This document shows positions 16,509-23,714 of a stretch of 26,224 bases of DNA, piece by piece (position 1 is the first letter of the stretch; each line of letters opens with the position of its first letter). The stretch is from the IMG/VR virus record IMGVR_UViG_3300014911_000025, positions 1 through 26,224 of that record; one strand, 5' to 3'. The translations under genes were made by a program, and so were the position numbers. The notes beneath the pieces are model-generated. The model was not told the DNA's origin and searched no databases. It was given only the letters and a program-made list of their open reading frames with translations. The stretch comes from a virus.

Positions 16509-17207
16509 TTAACCAATGTGCAATACTTCGTTAAACCCTTGTTCAAATATTCCAATACTTTCACTAGCTTCTGTTTTTTCAGAAACTTTTGTTTCTATTT
16601 CGCTATCAATTTCGCCTTCCTGTTCAAAAATAGCCGCCTCAGCCGCCTGAGCTGTTTCGGTTTCTTTTGCTTCTATCGTATTGTGCTCTTCTTCGGCCTT
16701 TTTTTCAGGCTCGCTATTGTTTTTTGCATCATTTCTGCTAAGATCGATGGCTTCAATATACTTACTCCACTCTTCATCATCCATTTTACGGGCCGAATCC
16801 TCCAGTTTTACAATAAGCTCCGAACCATATCCTTTATCCTTAAGGCTCAAAAGTCGTTCAGAGGTCCGATGTTCATTTTTAATAGACGCCAATTCTTTAG
16901 CAAAAACTTCAATCTCTTTATCTTTTTCGACAATAGTTGCTTCTAGATCAGAAACCTTATTGTTGAGAACATCTATAGTTTCTTGAAGTTTTTCGTTTTC
17001 AGATCTCAGTTCGCTAGCCTCAGCTACCATTTCTGCCAAAGCAGAATTGATATCAACATCAGACTTGGTAGAAACCTCCTCCTCTTTATCATTAGTTTTT
17101 TCTTCAGCAACAATTTTGGTCTCTTCCTTTTCAGGGTTATCCACCAACTCTTCTTTGCTTTCAGCCGCAACAATTTCTTCGGCCTTATTGTCTTTTTTAG
17201 TTCCCAT
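16509..17207 (-). CDS. Nested scaffold protein from internal start
   Basis: The internal ATG at 17207 (residue 358 of the fusion) lies in frame, behind AAGGAGGTG at 17217-17225 with 9 bases between. The 232-residue product starts MGTKKDNKAEEIVAAE and is nearly all acidic helix with a coiled coil (about residues 60-115; ELRSENEKLQETIDVLNNKV), the usual composition of capsid scaffolds. Lambda makes its scaffold Nu3 from an internal start in the protease gene C in the same way; other phages use this plan too. A free scaffold in excess over the protease-bearing form would be expected. The start itself is seen; its use is inferred. Confidence 0.7.
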   Translation of the reverse strand: MGTKKDNKAEEIVAAESKEELVDNPEKEETKIVAEEKTNDKEEEVSTKSDVDINSALAEMVAEASELRSENEKLQETIDVLNNKVSDLEATIVEKDKEIEVFAKELASIKNEHRTSERLLSLKDKGYGSELIVKLEDSARKMDDEEWSKYIEAIDLSRNDAKNNSEPEKKAEEEHNTIEAKETETAQAAEAAIFEQEGEIDSEIETKVSEKTEASESIGIFEQGFNEVLHIG

Positions 17208-18278
17208 ATCTTTGTACACCTCCTTATCGTTTGATAAAACTTTAAATCTAGGATCGCTTAGGTATATTGTAGTGCTTCCTTTTATTAAATCTACACTACC
17301 ATTTTGGTTCATGCTTCCAATTTTATTTTGATTAATAAGATTTATGTAATCATTATTTTCAATGTCTAAGTCTATATATGCCATTTGTGCTACAGCTACA
17401 AGATTATCACTAGAAGAACTTCTGTCACCAATGTTAAGCGCTTTTGCATGCTTTTCTAAGTGCGCCCTAGCTCTTTCTTTGCTTTCAGGAGTAGCAAACT
17501 TAGTTTGAGAAAATCTCGCTAAAGCGTTACGAAGTCTACCCAAGTCTATTGTGGTATTTTCAGAACCATCTTCAACCTGATCGGTATGATGAGGCAAATG
17601 TCGTAAACTTCTAGGAACAGTTTTACCTTCTTCATCCTTTTCGCCACCGGGATCTATACTTGCAAAAGCAGCATCAGGTAAATCATTTATTTTTGTCCCA
17701 GGTGTTCCTTTCATATCCGATTGTTTGGGAGTGTCGCTTGCAACAGATACGATAACAGAAGATTTGTTAGCAGGACGACCTACAACCCCTTTCCCGGAAA
17801 ATAATATATGCCTAGGTATACGTTTTACCGTCTTTATCTGTCCTTTATCGACAATTGTCCCATTTCCCCCAAAACATCTAAGATAATCATCTAAAAAAGA
17901 AGTGTCTTCATTTCTTGCAACAATATCTTGTCCCACAAGATAATTATAATCTAGGAAATAACATTCCATACTGACACCTAATGAATCATCCTGAGAAGCT
18001 TTTATAATACTTTTGGCTTCTTCTGGGTATCTATGTTTCCAAACTACTGAATAATCCATTATATCTAACCGTCCATCGTAATTTTTGGCATCTTCCGGCG
18101 AAATTTCTTCGCCATTAGCAACCAAAACACTATCATAAATGGCACCTATTGTATATTTTGTTTTATGTTCCCAATCAACAGCTTTATTTATAGGAGTCTG
18201 ATAAGAATTTATAATTTCGTCTTTGAGGAAAACATCATCATTTTTATTTGCGCCTGTCGAAACTAAAATACTTTTCAT
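16509..18278 (-). CDS. Prohead protease fused to scaffold
   Basis: The first ATG is at 18278, giving 589 residues, but the frame is open and coding-like for 31 codons upstream (see 18279-18371). Residues 1-175 form a herpesvirus/HK97-type prohead serine protease: ILVSTGANKNDDVFL, His38 in WEHK and Ser103 in LGVSMECYF are the likely catalytic pair. Residues 198-285 hold a domain (LPDAAFASI, RSLRHLPHH, ERARAHLEKHAKAL) that also occurs in the product of 18620-19288. Residues 355-470 are acidic and coiled-coil, as in scaffolds, and the rest is acidic and helical. The protease cleaves scaffold and capsid during maturation. A perfect internal ribosome site before residue 358 should also yield the scaffold alone. 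Confidence 0.85.
   Translation of the reverse strand: MKSILVSTGANKNDDVFLKDEIINSYQTPINKAVDWEHKTKYTIGAIYDSVLVANGEEISPEDAKNYDGRLDIMDYSVVWKHRYPEEAKSIIKASQDDSLGVSMECYFLDYNYLVGQDIVARNEDTSFLDDYLRCFGGNGTIVDKGQIKTVKRIPRHILFSGKGVVGRPANKSSVIVSVASDTPKQSDMKGTPGTKINDLPDAAFASIDPGGEKDEEGKTVPRSLRHLPHHTDQVEDGSENTTIDLGRLRNALARFSQTKFATPESKERARAHLEKHAKALNIGDRSSSSDNLVAVAQMAYIDLDIENNDYINLINQNKIGSMNQNGSVDLIKGSTTIYLSDPRFKVLSNDKEVYKDMGTKKDNKAEEIVAAESKEELVDNPEKEETKIVAEEKTNDKEEEVSTKSDVDINSALAEMVAEASELRSENEKLQETIDVLNNKVSDLEATIVEKDKEIEVFAKELASIKNEHRTSERLLSLKDKGYGSELIVKLEDSARKMDDEEWSKYIEAIDLSRNDAKNNSEPEKKAEEEHNTIEAKETETAQAAEAAIFEQEGEIDSEIETKVSEKTEASESIGIFEQGFNEVLHIG
17217..17225 (-). promoter_or_regulatory. Internal Shine-Dalgarno for nested scaffold
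   Basis: Minus-strand AAGGAGGTG is one of the strongest ribosome binding sites in the window, although it lies within a coding region (codons for KEV). It is 9 bases before the in-frame ATG at 17207 and falls where the protease-linked domain ends and the acidic scaffold begins. Confidence 0.75.
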
Positions 18279-18371
18279 GTATAAGAGATCCGGCTGCTTG
18301 TCTTTGACAAAATAATCTTGGCTTACTCCAGCAATAGCAACGTTTTTCGCATTAATACTTACTTTATCCAG
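18279..18371 (-). other. Probable N-terminal extension of protease, CTG start
   Basis: Upstream of ATG 18278 the same frame is open to a TGA at 18380-18378. The codons give LDKVSINAKNVAIAGVSQDY and on to QPDLLYMKS, which joins smoothly to the protease strand ILVSTG. A GAGAGGTG ribosome site (18379-18386) lies 7 bases before CTG 18371, while ATG 18278 has none. No ATG, GTG or TTG occurs in the extension. The start may be CTG (or the nearby ATC), unless the sequence has an error here. Confidence 0.6.
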
Positions 18372-18402
18372 GATTAATCACCTCTCTTTGTTGGACATAA
18401 CA

Positions 18403-18432
18403 TTAATTGTCACTTATGGTTATACACTATTT
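18403..18432 (-). promoter_or_regulatory. Putative late promoter upstream of protease gene
   Basis: Minus-strand AAATAGTGTATAACCATAAG continues to GTGACAATTA and matches the major tail gene site (4871-4900) at most positions over 30 bases. It lies between the small basic gene and the protease/scaffold gene, about 30 to 60 bases before the inferred start. TATAAC would be the -10 element; no clear -35 element is seen. Confidence 0.65.
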
Positions 18433-18434
18433 TG

Positions 18435-18611
18435 TTAGCTTTTTAACAAATCGGAAATTTCGTTGTTTAATATTTTTTTAATTTTTTCCCTTTTATATTT
18501 ACGTTTGTTTCTTTTATGAGAACTGATTTCCCCCGTTGAACGTTTTTTGTTTATTCTACGAGGCTTAGGTTTTTGTTTGCCCGAATTATTTCTGTATTTT
18601 TTTGAATGCAT
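18435..18611 (-). CDS. 58-residue very basic protein
   Basis: The frame runs from ATG 18611 to TAA, MHSKKYRNNSGKQKPKPRRI and onward, with about 22 Lys/Arg residues of 58 and a short C-terminal helix (LNNEISDLLKS). It starts 8 bases after the previous stop; the nearest purine-rich site (AAAGGG) is about 20 bases upstream, so translation may rely on coupling. Its composition suggests nucleic acid binding or neutralisation of acidic partners such as the scaffold. No family is recognised, and chance cannot be excluded for so short a frame, though it fills the space exactly between its neighbours. Confidence 0.55.
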   Translation of the reverse strand: MHSKKYRNNSGKQKPKPRRINKKRSTGEISSHKRNKRKYKREKIKKILNNEISDLLKS

Positions 18612-18619
18612 TGTTATTA

Positions 18620-19288
18620 TTAAAGTTTACCCTTTTTGTATTGAGTTTGGCAAATTTTCCACGCTGAACTTTTAATCTCTTTCAGAGCTTCTTTGTCTGG
18701 TTTTTTCCCATATTTTTTTTTATAATCTTTTATTTTTTGTTCCGTAACAGCCTTAACACAATCATCAACTACCTGTGGCGCCATTGTTGTTTTATATTCA
18801 TTAAACACATGCGCCATCAAATGTTTTTTAGCTTTTTCTAATTTTGCTTTAGGACCTTTTGCGGTTTTAAGCAAATTAAGGGCTTCTGAAACCATTCTCA
18901 TATTAACTGTTCCGTCTTCATTGTGATGCGCAAACCGACGATACTTATGATGATCTTTGATCTGTATCATAGCAAATGCACTATCTGGCAATTTTGCTAA
19001 ACTTTTTTGTACACTAGCAATTGTATTATTGTCGGCACGAATAGGCATACTTTCAGTCACAACACCTTCAAGACCATTTTTTACATCAGCCTCACCAGGT
19101 TTTTCCAAAACAAACCCGGTATCAACACGTATACCGTCTTTTGTTTGGTAAGACCACCTAACATTAATTACACTCCACTCTTTAGACCTGTAACAACCAA
19201 TGCCAAACTCGGTTGCTTTTATTGGTTCACCCTGAACATCAAACAAAATATTATCAAAACTGTTTACAATAAGTCTTGCGATACTCAT
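18620..19288 (-). CDS. Head-module protein sharing the protease-linked domain
   Basis: The product has 222 residues from ATG 19288 with AAAAGGAGGATAAA upstream. Residues 1-75 are beta-rich and include IGCYRSKEWSVINVRWSYQT. Residues 100-160 (LPDSAFAMI, RRFAHHNEDG, EKAKKHLMAH) align in order with residues 200-281 of the protease fusion. The C-terminal 45 residues form a basic helical segment ending SAWKICQTQYKKGKL, a pattern I associate with proteins encoded beside phage proteases. The location between portal and protease points to a head assembly role. The domain seems to be a small helical fold with paired His residues; its function is unknown. Confidence 0.6.
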   Translation of the reverse strand: MSIARLIVNSFDNILFDVQGEPIKATEFGIGCYRSKEWSVINVRWSYQTKDGIRVDTGFVLEKPGEADVKNGLEGVVTESMPIRADNNTIASVQKSLAKLPDSAFAMIQIKDHHKYRRFAHHNEDGTVNMRMVSEALNLLKTAKGPKAKLEKAKKHLMAHVFNEYKTTMAPQVVDDCVKAVTEQKIKDYKKKYGKKPDKEALKEIKSSAWKICQTQYKKGKL

Positions 19289-19300
19289 TTTATCCTCCTT

Positions 19301-21187
19301 TTATTGATTTGCTATATTATAAGCTTCAGTATGCGATTTTCCATTTTGGATAGCCTTTCCGTAAAGATACACAAATTCTGGATACTTGTTAATAAATCTT
19401 TTTTTATAATCAGAAACTATATTTTTTATATTTTTTCCAGTAGGCGGGAGACCTTCCTGAGAACACACATATGTTACAGCAGAAATAATAAGCTCTATGG
19501 AATTTTCTTTTATGTCTGGATAAAGCAATCTTACTTGGCGTTCAATATATTCTCTAGACGCTCCAGTCGGTTTAGTATCGCGAGTTTTTTCTTGCTTCTT
19601 TTTTTCACCCGGAGGACGTCCGCCATAATTAGGATCGGTATCTACGTTGGTTGTTCTTTTTTGACCAATCTTAATACTTTCGACCTGAGGATTAAGAAGA
19701 ATATTTTCTTCTCGTCTTATCTTTTCTTCTTCTCGCATTCTTTGAACCTCAACATCCTTATCAATACCCAAAAGATCCATAAGCGTCTCATAAGAAATAA
19801 GTTGCCTGTCAGCCATTTTAATAAGAACATTCTTTTCTTGTATTTCGTCACGAAGAGTCATTTTGTTAAATGTTACATGTGGCAACTTTCTAAATCCCAT
19901 CGCCCTACAAATGTCTTTAAGATCCTTATAAATCCATTCGTTAAGAATAATTCCTCTTGCGGTTTCTAATTTTTCCAAAAGACCTTTTACTGCTAAATAA
20001 GAATTGGCATAGCTCCCGCCTTTACCTCCTCCTCCAAGAAGAACTTCAGGGATACCAAGACCATACGTAATGTCCTTATTAACTGCTTCATATTTTTGGC
20101 TACCCAAAATATCACCAACTGGAGGATAGTCGGTTTGCATTTCAATACCTTCATGCCATATAATATCTTTGCTTTTAGTTTGCTTTTGAAGCATAGCAGC
20201 AAGCTTTCTAAATTCAACAGGACTGGGGTCAAGACCTTCTTTTATTTTTCCCAATTTCCACAGTGTTTTAGCATATATGATTCCGTTCATCACACTTATA
20301 TCCATAAGACGCATCTGTTTTTTATATTTCAGATCTTCTAATATAGAGGCAATAAGGGGTTCAGCCATATCTTGAAAATCATCTTTTTTATATGCGAGAT
20401 AAACAATACGGTCATTATCAAGTACTATTCTATTTCCCTTACCCATTGTAGTTGTATTAAATAATTTTTTAATGTCGGCGCTCATAGGATCGTCATCGTT
20501 TGTTAGGGCATTAATTACATTCGGGGATAAATAATATTCAACTACAGGTTTGGTAAAGAAATCATAATTTTTAATGTTAATATTTTCAGGGTTAAGAATA
20601 ACATATCTGACCGGAATAGAATTTTTTTTGTTGGGAGTTTTAAAAATATCAAAATCCTCTTCTTTAACAAGCTCCATTTTTCCAGAATATCTTTTGTCTC
20701 TTTCAAATTTTCCGTAGATTTTATATATTACAACATTAGCTGCCTTAAACAAAAGGTTAGCAACTCTTTCTATTCTGTTTTCAAGATTGGTCAATTTAAC
20801 CCATGCAGAAAAGAATTTTTCTACACTCGGATTAGAGTGATAAAATTTAAGACCATCAGCAGTAAAATCGCTCATTAGATCAACTACATTTTTAATAACC
20901 CCAACAGTTTTATACATATCAATGCATTCTTTTATGACACTTTGAGGTCCGGTAGGTTTAGAGTACAGTCCGCCACGATATGTTTTAAACTCATCTCGTC
21001 TCAACGACTCGCTAATATATGTTGAACCGGCAGTATATAAATCATTTTCATTTATTTTGCGTCCGGTGTAAGCTTCACTTGTATCTATTTGTTTTGTAAA
21101 TTCGGCAAGAGCATCTCGAACTTTTTGGGCACGATATTTAGATATTCCTGGCGATACAACTTTCTGAACAACAGGTTTTTCTTTCAA
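19301..21187 (-). CDS. Portal protein
   Basis: The product has 628 residues from TTG 21187, with AAGGAGGTG 6 bases before; no in-frame ATG with a ribosome site exists near it. Residues 75-160 (GPQSVIKECIDMYKTVGVIK, then VEKFFSAWVKLTNLENRIER) form the helical wing start. Residues 280-300 are helical. Residues 376-400 carry the Gly-rich segment GLGIPEVLLGGGGKGGSYAN followed by SYLAVKGLLEKL, a hallmark of phage portals, and 415-450 the stem/crown junction. A Lys/Glu/Pro linker (505-540) precedes a C-terminal helical domain (550-628) beyond the standard portal. Twelve copies form the DNA entry channel and dock the terminase. The gene directly follows the large terminase. Confidence 0.85.
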   Translation of the reverse strand: MKEKPVVQKVVSPGISKYRAQKVRDALAEFTKQIDTSEAYTGRKINENDLYTAGSTYISESLRRDEFKTYRGGLYSKPTGPQSVIKECIDMYKTVGVIKNVVDLMSDFTADGLKFYHSNPSVEKFFSAWVKLTNLENRIERVANLLFKAANVVIYKIYGKFERDKRYSGKMELVKEEDFDIFKTPNKKNSIPVRYVILNPENINIKNYDFFTKPVVEYYLSPNVINALTNDDDPMSADIKKLFNTTTMGKGNRIVLDNDRIVYLAYKKDDFQDMAEPLIASILEDLKYKKQMRLMDISVMNGIIYAKTLWKLGKIKEGLDPSPVEFRKLAAMLQKQTKSKDIIWHEGIEMQTDYPPVGDILGSQKYEAVNKDITYGLGIPEVLLGGGGKGGSYANSYLAVKGLLEKLETARGIILNEWIYKDLKDICRAMGFRKLPHVTFNKMTLRDEIQEKNVLIKMADRQLISYETLMDLLGIDKDVEVQRMREEEKIRREENILLNPQVESIKIGQKRTTNVDTDPNYGGRPPGEKKKQEKTRDTKPTGASREYIERQVRLLYPDIKENSIELIISAVTYVCSQEGLPPTGKNIKNIVSDYKKRFINKYPEFVYLYGKAIQNGKSHTEAYNIANQ

Positions 21188-21208
21188 TTAATACACCTCC
21201 TTGGCTTA

Positions 21209-21238
21209 AGTATTTCGTTAGTATTTTTACACTATTTT
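21209..21238 (-). promoter_or_regulatory. Putative late promoter upstream of portal gene
   Basis: Minus-strand AAAATAGTGTAAAAATACTA repeats the AAAATAGTGTA half of the motif exactly, with the TATAAT box changed to TAAAAA. It lies in the 61-base gap between large terminase and portal genes, about 22 bases before the TTG start. Confidence 0.5.
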
Positions 21239-21248
21239 GCGGGTATTT

Positions 21249-23207
21249 TTAAAATAAACTACAAACTTCGTTGTCGGTTACTACAAACCCTCTATCGCCC
21301 TGAGGAACTTTTCTAACTTTAATATCCTGGTCAACTCTTATTTCGCCGCCAGCAAACTCGTCCACAAACCCTCCAATGGGTGTTTTAACTTTTGCGCTTT
21401 CTATCACGTCGCTTATCCCAACATGCATTACGTGACGAGCCGCATACGAACCAAGAAGAATAGCAGAATATCTGTCTTTTCTCGTAACAGAATCTACACC
21501 CATAAGTTTATCAATATCAAAATGTTCTTTACCTGTATGTCCAGTGGCAGTAACAATAATACTTGTCATTTCTCTTTTAGCTTCTTTTATTTCTTCTAAA
21601 ATTTTATCTAGATCTTCTTTTCTCCCACTTTTGCCATATAAAAATCCAGGGACAAAAGTAGGGGGGAATAAACATCGATTATTTTCTAGATCACTTCGCA
21701 AGCCATGGTTAGCTTTACTTATCCAATCTTGATTAAATCCTATCATTTCAAGAATATGTAATCCAATATTAGATGCTGTTTCTTTGTTGTTAGCTTCCCA
21801 GATTAGGCTTTCCCCGGCTGGGGTATTGGTAGGATCTTGCAAAATATCACGTATAGCGTGTCCTCCACCACCCGAATCCATCGCTAAATAACAGGTAGTC
21901 GGATAAGCTTTTAGTTTTGCGCGTATCATTCTTGCCATATTAGGATAAGAAAATTTATTTAAAACGACCATATCTACTAAAGCATAAAAATCTTCATGTA
22001 GCTCAAAAATAGCCATGGCAAAATTATCATGCCATCTTGCCGGGTCTACACCAATAACATATTTTTTCCCGCCATCTCCATGTGTTTTAATGTAGAACGA
22101 CATTCTGCCGTCAGGTGAGGGAGAAACAGTAGCATTGTTTAATGTTGACATTTTAAAAAATCCTTCTGTATCGTCACCAAATCTTGCCATAAACTCCATG
22201 TCAAACTCTGGTTTAGACATAGACATTTTAGCGTCACTAATAATTTTCTTATCCAAAAAACCATCAGGAAGTTTTGTGTACGGAATCTGAATAATACAAA
22301 AATCTTTATAGTTTACGTTTTGGCCTTCGCCGTCCTGATTATATCCAAAAATTTCTGGATAATTTAATGTAGAACCAACAATTTTATTATCTATTATTTT
22401 TTTATATAAATCATAAGTTTTATACATATGGTTAAATTTCCAAGAAGCAGTACCAGAAAGAATAATTTGGTTACCTCTAAATTCCTCGTCTTCGTCTTCT
22501 ATGATAGCTCCTTGTTCAATAAGCATTTCTTTTGCAGCTATATCTTTGGCTGTAGCAACAGGATCCTGAGAGACAACAGCAAAACCACGAATAACAACGT
22601 CAAAAATTGTTTCGGGAATAGTAGCGAACTCATCAGCTAAAATAACATGTGCACGCAAACCTCTTATTCCTCCGCCCATTATTCCTAACGGAACAGCACT
22701 AATAGTAGATGTGCCAATCTGCATTTTCCATATGTCAGGCAAGTGTTGTGGTTCACGTATAGAGGCGCTTTTTTGAAGAACAGAAGATCTGGAGTAAATA
22801 TTTGACACATAATCAAAAATTACTTTTGCTTGTCGCCAACAACTGCCAACCATAACAATTTTGCAATTTGGCTGTAAAAGAGCTTTCATTAAAGCATAAA
22901 CAGCACAAATAAAACTTTTACTAGCACCACGGCTACTCACATTTAAAAGAAAAGGGTGCGTGAACATTTCTTTTAGTATTGCTAACTGAAACACAGCCAA
23001 ATCAATTCCAAGAACATATTTAGACATCCACCACAAATTTTGCTGACACATTGTTGCAAATTCTGTTTTTGCGTCATAACATACGTCGGGATTGATGGGT
23101 TTGGGAATAGAAGAAATTAGTTCTGGATTATTAAAATCAAACGCCCAAGGCAAATCAAGTTTTTTTAAACTGGGGAAAACTCTAATATCTTGTTTTCTTT
23201 TTTTCAT
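21249..23207 (-). CDS. Terminase large subunit
   Basis: The product has 652 residues. Its ATG overlaps the stop of the ERCC4 gene (TAATG). The ATPase domain has Walker A SSRGASKS (91-98), Walker B HVILADE (187-193) and coupling motif SGTAS (251-255). The RNase H-like nuclease domain has D388 in GVDPAR, D444 in LAMDSGGGG and D572/D578 in GVDSVTRKDR. The enzyme cuts concatemeric DNA and pumps it through the portal into the prohead. All key residues are present, so it should be active. Subfamily and packaging mode cannot be settled from this sequence alone. Confidence 0.95.
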   Translation of the reverse strand: MKKRKQDIRVFPSLKKLDLPWAFDFNNPELISSIPKPINPDVCYDAKTEFATMCQQNLWWMSKYVLGIDLAVFQLAILKEMFTHPFLLNVSSRGASKSFICAVYALMKALLQPNCKIVMVGSCWRQAKVIFDYVSNIYSRSSVLQKSASIREPQHLPDIWKMQIGTSTISAVPLGIMGGGIRGLRAHVILADEFATIPETIFDVVIRGFAVVSQDPVATAKDIAAKEMLIEQGAIIEDEDEEFRGNQIILSGTASWKFNHMYKTYDLYKKIIDNKIVGSTLNYPEIFGYNQDGEGQNVNYKDFCIIQIPYTKLPDGFLDKKIISDAKMSMSKPEFDMEFMARFGDDTEGFFKMSTLNNATVSPSPDGRMSFYIKTHGDGGKKYVIGVDPARWHDNFAMAIFELHEDFYALVDMVVLNKFSYPNMARMIRAKLKAYPTTCYLAMDSGGGGHAIRDILQDPTNTPAGESLIWEANNKETASNIGLHILEMIGFNQDWISKANHGLRSDLENNRCLFPPTFVPGFLYGKSGRKEDLDKILEEIKEAKREMTSIIVTATGHTGKEHFDIDKLMGVDSVTRKDRYSAILLGSYAARHVMHVGISDVIESAKVKTPIGGFVDEFAGGEIRVDQDIKVRKVPQGDRGFVVTDNEVCSLF

Positions 23208-23710
23208 TATTCTATCAAACCCTTATCTTTTTGATCTTTAAGATAATATTCCCAGGCTTTTTTCATTATGTGCCTAGCGTATTGTTGTGCATGCGCCCTA
23301 TCGTTAGCAAAAATAACATGTACGTTCTCTTTCATCATAAGAGATATCAGCCAACCTGGAACAAACTTTTTAGGGAGATGTGAATATCTGCTACCTTTCA
23401 TTATATGACTTAAGCTGTCCTCTACTATTAAAAATTTATATTTTGCTTTGCTTTCTATAAAATGATTACGTAATCTTTTTTTGCTTGCCGCTTTTCCGAG
23501 GTTCCCAGAGAGTTCATCAATACTAGCTTTTCTTTCAATCATAAGAAACTCATCTTCTAAGCTATTGCCATCAAGACCGGCAATTGTATAATCACCGTGC
23601 TTAAGACGTTTTGTTTTGATTTCTTTAACCACATTAGACTTCCGAAAAGCCCATGGTTTTTTTTCATTACAATCAATATACATAATAAAAGGTTCTTTTT
23701 TTATATTCAT
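23207..23710 (-). CDS. ERCC4-type nuclease between terminase genes
   Basis: The product has 167 residues from ATG 23710 (MNIKKEPFIMYIDCNEKKP), with AGAAAGGA upstream; the open frame extends further but overlaps the small terminase. Asp13 in YIDCNE, GDYTIAG (39-45) and IERKASIDEL (58-67, ERK then D65) form the ERK-x3-D active site of ERCC4/XPF-type nucleases. The rest is a helical-beta domain (FLIVEDSLSHI; FVPGWLISLMM) usual for this fold. There is no tandem HhH domain in this short protein. Its place between the terminase subunits, with overlap to the large subunit, suggests a part in DNA packaging or in resolving branched DNA before packaging. The family is firm; the role is inferred. Confidence 0.85.
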   Translation of the reverse strand: MNIKKEPFIMYIDCNEKKPWAFRKSNVVKEIKTKRLKHGDYTIAGLDGNSLEDEFLMIERKASIDELSGNLGKAASKKRLRNHFIESKAKYKFLIVEDSLSHIMKGSRYSHLPKKFVPGWLISLMMKENVHVIFANDRAHAQQYARHIMKKAWEYYLKDQKDKGLIE

Positions 23711-23714
23711 AAAA

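Noticed and set aside
16518-17331. Overlapping plus-strand frames rich in Phe and Ser
   Set aside because: They are the antisense image of the Glu/Lys-rich scaffold; AAA/GAA runs read backwards give TTT/TTC.
18378-18398. TGA recoded as an amino acid in the protease leader
   Set aside because: The long late genes have no internal TGA and tryptophan is encoded by TGG, so general recoding is unlikely; a CTG start is simpler.
19007-19969. 320-codon open frame on the plus strand
   Set aside because: It lies antisense to portal and its neighbour, is low in complexity (Phe/Ile/Ser/Asn-rich), has no ribosome site, and crosses the clearly coding minus frame.
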